From assembly GCA_017990795.1 (NCBI GenBank), contig JAGNNG010000180.1, forward strand, positions 1 to 5,052: DNA of 5,052 nt, given 5' to 3'. Below are positions 1 to 5,052 of the stretch, one piece after another; within the stretch, counting starts at the first letter, position 1, and the number at the start of each line of letters is the position of its first letter. The DNA comes from Deltaproteobacteria bacterium. GTDB taxonomy: Bacteria > Myxococcota_A > Polyangia > Palsa-1104 > JAEUJZ01. The translations under genes and the position numbers were made by a program. The notes beneath the pieces are model-generated. The model did no database searches. It saw only the letters and a program-made list of their open reading frames with translations, and was not told the origin of the DNA.

Positions 1-1
1 C

Positions 2-1414
2 AACGTTGGGGGCACTGCTACGGGCCGCACGCTGAGCTCCCCGGTGGCTTTGGCGCTTGCTGGTTCGCAGCTGCTTGCGGTCGATCATGACAACCATCGG
101 GTGCTGCTTTGGAAGACGATTCCGACGACAATGCAGCAGTCTGCAGACTTGGTAATCGGTCAGGCGCTGCTTACCACCAGTGGCCAAAATAATGGAGGGC
201 TTAGCGGCTCCTCCCTAAAAGCGCCGAGCGATGTCTGGAGCGATGGGACAAATACCGTGGTTGCGGATTCCGGAAACAATCGGGTGCTGCTGTGGTCCTC
301 TGCGATTACTGCCAGCGGCGCTGCTGCCAGTCGCGTGCTAGGTCAGCCCTCGCTGCTTGTAGGTGAGGCCAACTCCTCGCGCGAACCGACCGACCGCGAG
401 CTGCGCTCTCCCGTGGGAATGTGTAGCAGCGGCGGGCGCTTCTTCGTGGTGGAAGACTCTGCCAATCGCATCTTGGTCTATCCGCAGCTGCCGACGCATG
501 CCAGCGACCAGCCGTCTTTGGTGCTGGGGCAGCCCAGTCTGCTGTCGACGCAGCCGCAGGGCGGTGGTCAAGCCGTGACCGCGAGCACCCTTTCCCATCC
601 CACGAGCATCGCCTGCAGTGAGCAGCAGCTGGTGGTGGCCGACAGTCAAAACAACCGCGTGCTGATCTGGAATCGTCCCATTACCAGCGTGCAGCAGCCT
701 GCGGATGTGGTGCTGGGTCAGGCCACGTTTGCGACCAGCGCGCCCAACTCTCCGGGGCCAGCGCAGGGACTTTTTGTGCCGTGGTCGGTGCTGCTGGTCG
801 ACGGCAAGCTGCTGGTTGCCGATGGCTTTAACAATCGCGTGCTGATCTGGAATCAGGTGCCACAGCGCAGCGGAGTCGGCGCGGATGTGGTCATTGGTCA
901 GGCGAACCTGACTACGACCTCGGCCAATCGTGGCGGCGCGCCGGGCGCGAGCACGCTCTCTTTTCCGCAGGGGCTGTGGTCAGACGGTCAGCGCTTACTG
1001 ATTAGCGATAGTGGCAACGCGCGCGTGCTGCTTTTCAAAACCATTCCAACTGCAAGCACGGGGGTTGCAGATGTAGTCATGGGGCAGGCCAGCCTCTCGG
1101 GGGCAGATGGCTTGCGCGCGCCTGCGGCCAACGTGCTGCGTCAACCGGGCGGGCTGGCGGTGCAAAATGGAAGGCTGTATGTCGCGGATAGTCAGCTGCA
1201 CCGCGTGCTGTACTGGAACCAGCTACCGGCAAAAAATGATCTACCTGCCGACGGAGTAGTGGGGCAGCCGACGATGACCTCCTATCAGCCGAACGATGGC
1301 GGTCTGGGGCTAGAGAGCCTGAATCGGCCCACGGGCATATTGGTCGCACTGGACACGCTGTTTATTGCCGACACAGGCAACGGGCGCATCGTGGCCCGCC
1401 CCGTTCCCAAATGA
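2..1414 (+). CDS. NHL-like beta-propeller repeat protein, 5' end missing
   Basis: The frame is open from base 2, so the gene starts left of the window. The GTG at 44 is not a credible start, because the codons before it already encode the beginning of a repeat (an asparagine, two glycines, then L-S-S-P). 470 residues are visible. They form eight repeats with the pattern GG...L..P.g....g..L.VADs.NnRVLiWn.iP.....AdvViGQ. The conserved Arg of the NRVL motif falls at visible residues 33, 94, 156, 219, 279, 341, 401 and 462, a period of 60-63. Ordinary NHL blades are about 40-45 residues, so each unit has a long insert ending in the GQ motif. The last repeat stops soon after its NGRI motif, at TGA. 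Such propellers usually act as extracytoplasmic binding or scaffold domains. No catalytic motif is visible and the ligand is unknown. The gene converges on the minus-strand genes. The repeat assignment is firm; the function is not. Confidence 0.85.
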   Translation, partial: NVGGTATGRTLSSPVALALAGSQLLAVDHDNHRVLLWKTIPTTMQQSADLVIGQALLTTSGQNNGGLSGSSLKAPSDVWSDGTNTVVADSGNNRVLLWSSAITASGAAASRVLGQPSLLVGEANSSREPTDRELRSPVGMCSSGGRFFVVEDSANRILVYPQLPTHASDQPSLVLGQPSLLSTQPQGGGQAVTASTLSHPTSIACSEQQLVVADSQNNRVLIWNRPITSVQQPADVVLGQATFATSAPNSPGPAQGLFVPWSVLLVDGKLLVADGFNNRVLIWNQVPQRSGVGADVVIGQANLTTTSANRGGAPGASTLSFPQGLWSDGQRLLISDSGNARVLLFKTIPTASTGVADVVMGQASLSGADGLRAPAANVLRQPGGLAVQNGRLYVADSQLHRVLYWNQLPAKNDLPADGVVGQPTMTSYQPNDGGLGLESLNRPTGILVALDTLFIADTGNGRIVARPVPK

Positions 1415-1561
1415 AGTTGCGCTTTGATCCGAAGATTTGGGAATCACCTTACTACCCGTAACGCGACCTTCGCTGCGCCAACCAGAGCCTCAGTAAGTAG
1501 GCATTCCTGGCGGTTGTCTGTGCTGGTTCTTTGTGCGTTGGGAGGATCGGCCCAAACAGCT

Positions 1562-1920
1562 GCGCCTGGCTGCTGGCTGAGACGGTGCGAGTGATTCCGG
1601 CGCGTCACCCAGTCGAGATCCGCCTTGCTCAGATCCATGTCCTGGCTGTTCTTGGGGTCAGCTGAATCTGCACATCGCCCTGGATCAGGTCCTCGATGGC
1701 GGGGGCGGTGGTCATGACGATGATCTTGGGCGGCATCTTGGCCACGCTGGTGACGCGGCGCGCAAAGCCCATCGCATTTTTGCCGGTGCCTTGACTCGGC
1801 GCTCCCGCGACCAGTCGCCCTGGCTGCCACTTCAGCACCTCGACTGAGGTATCTGGATGCTGGCACCGGCACCGGGCAGTCGGAAGTGACGCCTTCCGCT
1901 GCACCGGCTGCCTGCGCATC
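1562..1920 (-). pseudogene. Frameshifted remnant of a secreted-type protein
   Basis: No single frame is open and protein-like throughout, but coding-like stretches with GC-rich third positions follow each other across frames on the minus strand. From about 1840 down to 1650 one frame reads VEVLKWQPGRLVAG, then GFARRVTSV, then IIVMTTAPAIEDLIQGDVQI. Near 1650 the good frame shifts, and DLSKADLDWVTRRN is read from about 1634 down to 1593 after the first frame runs into stops. Upstream (about 1920-1842), two further frame changes are needed to join DCPVPVPA and SIQIPQS to this segment. The pattern GF-RRV-SV, then TT-PA, then ED-I-GDVQ resembles, from memory, a segment found in large secreted or surface proteins of myxobacteria; I have not searched it. 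It has no clear start, lies directly downstream of the lipoprotein gene in the same direction, and looks like decay or a recombination scar. Bases 1415-1561 hold nothing I can support, including no terminator. Confidence 0.45.
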
Positions 1921-1921
1921 G

Positions 1922-3544
1922 CTAGTTCTGGTCGGTTAGCTGCACCATGCGGTCGACGGTGCCGTTGCGGTCGTTGTCGACCTCCAGCGCCACCATGCCG
2001 CCTTGGCCGGTCCAGGCGCCGTAGTTGATGTTGACGCTGCCGCCGCTGGCGATGTTGATGGCTTGGTCACCGACGTGTGAGAACACCTCGTCGCCCAGCT
2101 GGCCAATGCGGTGCATGATGAGGTCGATGTCGTAGTCGGCGGTGTCATGACCATCCACGGTCAGCTTCAGCTTGCCCGTCGCCTGGTCGAGCACCAGCGT
2201 CACGGTCTGGCCGCTGGTGTCCCCGGTCACGCGAATCTCAAACTCGTAGTCGTCGCTGGCGGTCTGAATGCCGAGCACCAGACTGGGCGTCTCGTTCTGC
2301 TGCGTCGTGTAGGCAATCGAGTTGCCCATGGCCTTGATGGCGAGGGTGTCCTGCTGCCCCGGGTCCAGGTTGATGCCGTCGACCTCCAGCACATAGCCGG
2401 GGCCAAACAGGCTGACCGTACTTGGCGAGGCCGCGGTCAGCGTCGAGCCGTCAATCGTCATCGTCAGGTCAGTGCCGCCCGGGAGGCTGTACAGCGGCTC
2501 GGGGCTAGGACGACCGCGGGTGCCGTTAACTAGCGGCTTAACCTCGCTACCGGGAATATCATTTACAAACGCCCCACCGGAATAGCCGAGGCTTTTGCCA
2601 TTCGGGTCTTTAACTAGTAAGTGTCCTTGGCCATTTACTTTTATCTGCCGAGTGCCCATGGGCATCATTCCTGCCGTCATATTTGCGCAGAATTTGCACG
2701 GGAATTGCCCCAAGCGCAGCGATGTGGGAACCAAGAAAATAGTCTTACTGGCAGAGTCACCCAGATATTCATCAGGTTGACCGGTTGCAGTAGTCGCGCC
2801 ACGATAAACCCAAGTATCGGCAGCTTTGTTGATTTCTAAGATCTTCTCTTCATTGGGGTTGTTATTGTCATAAATTTTAACGCTATAGCCAGAATCAGTC
2901 GTGCTAATAGCATAGGCATTCATCGCATGACCATCTTTGAAGCCTTTTTTGAAAAACCGGATGCTGGGAAGTTCTGGCGATGGCGTCTTGGCCAGCGCTG
3001 TTAGCAGCTGCGTGCCCAGCTCTGCCGGGGTTAGGCCTGGTGTTTCCGGAAACAAGCCCTGAGAAGTGTAATAGTAGGCCAGCTCGCGCTGGAGCTTGCC
3101 GTTGTCAGCTATGTTTAAATCATAGGTAGTCATCGCCCCGGCTTGAAAATCAGATGGCTTTACGCCATTGGCGCCAGTGTATAAAATATTAGCCAAGACG
3201 GCAAAACCTTCACATAGACCTGAATAAAGATCTTTATTGGCGGTATCTAGCCATTCCTGGGCTTGCGGGGTTAAGACACAGCCGCCAACAGTGCTGGCAC
3301 AGACTTGATCGCCAAAATAACGACGAACTTCAGCTGCCGTCATTGCCGGACCGGGAGATGGTGCGGTCTTTGAAAAGTCATTTCCAAAACTGAAACCATT
3401 TGGCTTGGGGCGAAATTTGCTGTCTGCGGCACCGGCAGTTGGCATTGTTGTCATCATCATATCGGTATTTCCACAGCCGATTCCGATTAGTGATGTTATA
3501 AGAAGCGGCGCAGATAATAAGAATGATAGCGTGAGCTTTTTCAT
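1922..3544 (-). CDS. Putative lipoprotein with papain/transglutaminase-like Cys-His-Asp motifs
   Basis: 540 residues, numbered from the ATG at 3544. The N-terminus is KK, a hydrophobic stretch, then GIGCGN with Cys24 as the likely lipidated residue; the lipobox is loose, with Gly at -3. A Met-rich linker follows. The core shows SGLCEGFA (Cys111), DGHAMNAY (His206) and KIYDNNNP (Asp226). This order and spacing match a papain-fold or transglutaminase-like Cys-His-Asp triad, so a peptidase, amidase or acyl-transfer role outside the cytoplasm is plausible but unproven. Cys82/Cys89 and a CKFC pair (283/286) could form disulfides or bind metal. The C-terminal part, about residue 345 on, is beta-rich, with paired-strand stretches such as YEFEIRVTG and LKLTVDG. 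It ends in an EF-hand-like DNDRNGTVD loop (523-531). An in-frame ATG at 3550 is possible, but the ribosome site sits too close to it. GC is about 65% over 1922-2520 and about 48% over 2521-3540. I do not recognise a named family. Confidence 0.75.
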   Translation of the reverse strand: MKKLTLSFLLSAPLLITSLIGIGCGNTDMMMTTMPTAGAADSKFRPKPNGFSFGNDFSKTAPSPGPAMTAAEVRRYFGDQVCASTVGGCVLTPQAQEWLDTANKDLYSGLCEGFAVLANILYTGANGVKPSDFQAGAMTTYDLNIADNGKLQRELAYYYTSQGLFPETPGLTPAELGTQLLTALAKTPSPELPSIRFFKKGFKDGHAMNAYAISTTDSGYSVKIYDNNNPNEEKILEINKAADTWVYRGATTATGQPDEYLGDSASKTIFLVPTSLRLGQFPCKFCANMTAGMMPMGTRQIKVNGQGHLLVKDPNGKSLGYSGGAFVNDIPGSEVKPLVNGTRGRPSPEPLYSLPGGTDLTMTIDGSTLTAASPSTVSLFGPGYVLEVDGINLDPGQQDTLAIKAMGNSIAYTTQQNETPSLVLGIQTASDDYEFEIRVTGDTSGQTVTLVLDQATGKLKLTVDGHDTADYDIDLIMHRIGQLGDEVFSHVGDQAINIASGGSVNINYGAWTGQGGMVALEVDNDRNGTVDRMVQLTDQN

Positions 3545-3550
3545 CGTCAT

Positions 3551-3557
3551 TCACCTT
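3551..3557 (-). promoter_or_regulatory. Ribosome binding site that decides the lipoprotein start
   Basis: The minus strand reads AAGGTGA directly before the first ATG (3548-3550), leaving no spacer. It lies six bases before the second in-frame ATG (3542-3544). The second spacing is in the usual range, so the 3544 start is preferred; it also gives a signal sequence starting MKK. Confidence 0.6.
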
Positions 3558-3565
3558 GTATGTGG

Positions 3566-3614
3566 CAACCTCGCTGATATGAGAGTTCGCGTTAAGTCGG
3601 CTGATGCGAGGTTG
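3566..3614 (-). promoter_or_regulatory. Stem-loop in the lipoprotein mRNA leader
   Basis: CAACCTCGC (3566-3574) and GCGAGGTTG (3606-3614) are perfect 9-base complements separated by 31 bases. In the predicted transcript, starting near 3617, the outer arm begins within a few bases of the 5' end and the inner arm ends eight bases before the ribosome site. A 5'-terminal hairpin could protect the mRNA from decay or act as a protein site. No riboswitch family is recognised. The pairing is seen directly; the role is inferred. Confidence 0.5.
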
Positions 3615-3627
3615 TAAGCGCAGTGAT

Positions 3628-3643
3628 AGCGAGCCTCGTGCCA
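3628..3643 (-). promoter_or_regulatory. Sigma-54 (-24/-12) promoter for the lipoprotein gene
   Basis: The minus strand reads TGGCACGAGGCTCGCT. Against the RpoN consensus TGGCACG-N4-TTGCW it differs at one position (TCGC for TTGC). The GG and GC pairs have the required 10-base gap. If the C at 3629 is -12, transcription starts near 3617, about 73 bases before the start codon at 3544. The site lies directly downstream of a gene for a sigma-54-dependent activator and of three dyad sites, which strengthens the call. Confidence 0.65.
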
Positions 3644-3695
3644 GCCTTGGTCGGGCGAGCGCACCGTCGGGGCTGCGGTTGGCGATGGCACCTGG

Positions 3696-3715
3696 GCGGC
3701 GCCGTTAGGCAACGC
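3696..3715. promoter_or_regulatory. Activator-binding dyad, copy I
   Basis: The plus strand fits GCG-N2-GCC-N4-GGC-AA-CGC, an inverted repeat of two split half-sites (GCG..GCC against GGC..CGC). Its centre lies near -89 from the predicted start. It is the copy nearest the promoter. The central four bases are GTTA. It is likely bound by a dimer of the neighbouring NtrC-type regulator. Confidence 0.5.
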
Positions 3716-3762
3716 TACGAGGTCGGCCTAGTTGCGCTGCTGGAGCAGCTGGCGAGGCTCAG

Positions 3763-3806
3763 TGCCAAGCGTCGCCAGGTGGCAACGCTACCGTCGCCGC
3801 TTGGCA
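3763..3806. repeat. 9-bp inverted repeat around activator site II
   Basis: TGCCAAGCG (3763-3771) and CGCTTGGCA (3798-3806) are perfect inverted copies 26 bases apart. They overlap the outer half-sites of dyads II and III, so part of the symmetry follows from those sites, but the match extends beyond them. There is no T-run on either strand, so it does not look like an intrinsic terminator for the regulator gene. Confidence 0.5.
3769..3788. promoter_or_regulatory. Activator-binding dyad, copy II
   Basis: This copy has the same GCG-N2-GCC-N4-GGC-AA-CGC layout as copy I, with AGGT in the centre. It is the best dyad: over 3768-3789, nine of eleven base pairs are symmetric. Its centre lies near -162 and exactly 73 bp from copy I, close to seven helical turns. 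Confidence 0.6.
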
Positions 3807-3810
3807 ACGC
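3791..3810. promoter_or_regulatory. Activator-binding dyad, copy III
   Basis: It reads CCG-TC-GCC-GCTT-GGC-AA-CGC. Only the outermost base of the left half departs from the pattern of copies I and II, and it shares the TC spacer with copy II. It starts 22 bp after copy II, close to two helical turns, so the two dimers would sit side by side on one face. Its centre lies near -184. Confidence 0.5.
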
Positions 3811-3855
3811 CCGCCGTCGTGAGTCGCTGGTGGCAGGCTGGAATGGCGAGAATTT

Positions 3856-5052
3856 TTAGTCTTGGATGCCGAGCTTTTTCATCAGCTTAAACAGCGCGGT
3901 GCGATTCATCTGCAGCAGCTTGGCCGCCTGGGCGCGATTGCCACCGGTCTTCTGCAGTGCGCCCAGCAGCGCCGAGCGCGTCCACACCTCCGATGCCGCC
4001 GACTGTGCTTCCTTAAACGGCAGCGCCGCTTGGTCAGTGGGGGCCGCGTGCAGGTCTGAAAGTTCCAGGCGGGGTGGATTGCGCGACAGGGCAGGGGACT
4101 GGAGCAGCGCGCGCTCCAGCAGGTTTTTCAGCTCGCGCACATTGCCAGGCCAGGGCTGCTGCTGCAGCCAGGCGATGGCTTCAGGGGTGACTTCAACGGG
4201 CAGGGGCGAGCGACGGGGAATCTCGGAGCGATCCAGCAGGCTGCGCACCAGCAGCGGCAGATCGTCGGTACACTCGCGCAGCGGGGGCAGGCTGATGTGC
4301 AGCACGTTTAACCGGTAAAACAGGTCCGAGCGAAAGCGACCTTGCTCGATCAGAGAGAGCAGCGGCTGGTTGCTGGCGGCGATGATACGGGCGCTTAGGC
4401 GCTGCGGCTTCTCGGCTCCCACCGGCCACACCTCGCGCGTCTCCAGCGCTCGCAATAGCTTCGGCTGCACCTCCAGCGGCATCGAGTTGATCTCATCCAG
4501 GAACAAGGTTCCGCTGCCGGCCAGTGCGAAGCGGCCTTTGTGGGCGCCGTGGGCTCCGGTGAAGGCCCCGCGCTCAAAGCCAAACAGTTCACTGTCGATA
4601 AGTCCGCTGGGCATCGCCGCTAGATTGACCGCAACCAGCGGCTGCTCGCGTCCGGCACAGCGCTGGTGAATGGCGGTGGCCACCAGCTCTTTGCCGGTTC
4701 CGGTTTCGCCTTCGATCAAGACTGGGGCCTGGCTTGCAGCGGCGGTCTCGATGGCGGCCCACACGCGCTGCATCGCTGGGCTGTTTCCGACTAGGCCGCT
4801 GGGGGCGGTGGCCGCGTCGCGACGATGCTCAAACAGCCGGTCGACCTCGGCTACTAGCTGCTTGAGCTTGGCCATCTCAAACGGCTTTAGCAGATAGTCG
4901 CGCGCGCCATTGCGCGTGGCCAAGATGGCGGACTCGATGGTGGCGTGCCCGGTCATGAGGATGGTCTGCAGCTGTGGATTTAACCGCTGGCCTTCGAGCA
5001 GCAGCGAGGTGCCCTGGTCATCCGGAAGCCGCAGGTCCGTCAGTAGCAGCTC
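3856..5052 (-). CDS. NtrC-family sigma-54-dependent response regulator, N-terminus missing
   Basis: The frame is open to the right edge. 398 residues are visible and an estimated 45-55 receiver residues lie outside. The ATG at 4956 falls inside the receiver and is not the start. Visible receiver marks are LTDLRLPD with the phospho-acceptor Asp at visible residue 6 (codon 5035-5037), Thr34 in LMTGHA and Lys56 in LLKPF. The AAA+ domain begins at LVGNSPAM and has Walker A GETGTGKE (115-122), an intact GAFTGA loop (162-167) that contacts sigma-54, Walker B TLFLDEIN (182-189), arginine-finger region FRSDLFYR and sensor II WPGNVREL (301-308). Residues about 362-398 form a Fis-type helix-turn-helix (GGNRAQAAKLLQMNRTALFKLMKKLGI). 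All parts needed for phospho-dependent activation are present. The partner kinase is not in view. The stop is TAA at 3856-3858. It most likely acts on the dyads and promoter just downstream. Confidence 0.95.
   Translation of the reverse strand, partial: ELLLTDLRLPDDQGTSLLLEGQRLNPQLQTILMTGHATIESAILATRNGARDYLLKPFEMAKLKQLVAEVDRLFEHRRDAATAPSGLVGNSPAMQRVWAAIETAAASQAPVLIEGETGTGKELVATAIHQRCAGREQPLVAVNLAAMPSGLIDSELFGFERGAFTGAHGAHKGRFALAGSGTLFLDEINSMPLEVQPKLLRALETREVWPVGAEKPQRLSARIIAASNQPLLSLIEQGRFRSDLFYRLNVLHISLPPLRECTDDLPLLVRSLLDRSEIPRRSPLPVEVTPEAIAWLQQQPWPGNVRELKNLLERALLQSPALSRNPPRLELSDLHAAPTDQAALPFKEAQSAASEVWTRSALLGALQKTGGNRAQAAKLLQMNRTALFKLMKKLGIQD

Noticed and set aside
44..46. GTG as start of the propeller gene
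   Set aside because: The frame is open to the left edge and already encodes repeat sequence; there is no ribosome site before the GTG.
1780..1815. P-loop-like GAPSQGTGKN in the remnant, with superficial likeness to DnaB or GspE-type ATPases
   Set aside because: The spacing does not fit GxxxxGK[ST] and the Ser/Thr after Lys is Asn. The following segment fits a secreted-protein pattern better, and no Walker B is visible.
2111..2533. 140-codon plus-strand open frame opposite the lipoprotein gene
   Set aside because: It lies wholly within the antisense of a better-supported gene, in its GC-rich half where spurious open frames are expected, and has no ribosome site or recognisable motif.
3587..3620. 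Sigma-70 type -35/-10 pair (TTACAA, 17 bases, TAACGC) on the minus strand
   Set aside because: The -10 match is poor, and the sigma-54 element just upstream is much closer to its consensus and fits the neighbouring activator.
3704..3710. Integron attC core-like GTTAGGC
   Set aside because: No matching RYYYAAC inverse core lies at a suitable distance on the same strand, there is no imperfect long palindrome of attC type, and no cassette or integrase is nearby. The bases belong to activator site I.
3643..3780. Second sigma-54 element on the minus strand, TGGCAC followed by TCGC near 3752-3767
   Set aside because: The gap between GG and GC is 11 bases instead of 10, which sigma-54 does not tolerate well.
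3623..3859. Plus-strand open frame through the regulatory region
   Set aside because: It is Arg- and Gly-rich, has no ribosome site, overlaps the dyads, promoter and the end of the regulator gene, and resembles no protein I know.

Overview
The window comes from a moderately GC-rich bacterium. Hand counts give about 65% GC in the GC-rich coding parts. Long-repeat NHL-like propeller proteins, a lipoprotein with a GCGN start and an NtrC-type regulator fit Myxococcota or a related deltaproteobacterial lineage. That placement is an inference, because no taxonomic marker gene is present.

Layout. (1) Bases 2-1414, plus strand: the 3' part of a secreted-type beta-propeller protein with eight visible repeats of 60-63 residues, open at the left edge. 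(2) Bases 1415-1921: no intact gene. About 1562-1920 on the minus strand reads as a frameshifted remnant of another protein, and 1415-1561 shows nothing I can support. (3) Bases 1922-3544, minus strand: a putative lipoprotein with a papain/transglutaminase-like Cys-His-Asp motif set and a C-terminal Ca-binding-like loop. Its two halves differ sharply in base composition. (4) Bases 3551-3855: a short but dense regulatory region. (5) Bases 3856-5052, minus strand: an NtrC-family response regulator, cut by the right edge inside its receiver domain.

How the parts may work together. The 305-base gap between regulator and lipoprotein gene holds a near-consensus sigma-54 (-24/-12) promoter pointing at the lipoprotein gene. 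Upstream of it are three copies of one 20-bp dyad, GCG-N2-GCC-N4-GGC-AA-CGC (one copy has a single outer mismatch), centred near -89, -162 and -184 from the predicted start of transcription. The regulator keeps the GAFTGA loop and a Fis-type helix-turn-helix, so it should activate sigma-54 promoters. The simplest reading is a local circuit: an unseen sensor kinase phosphorylates the regulator, which binds the three dyads and switches on the lipoprotein. A 9-bp stem-loop would sit at the very 5' end of the lipoprotein mRNA. This circuit is the most interesting content of the window.
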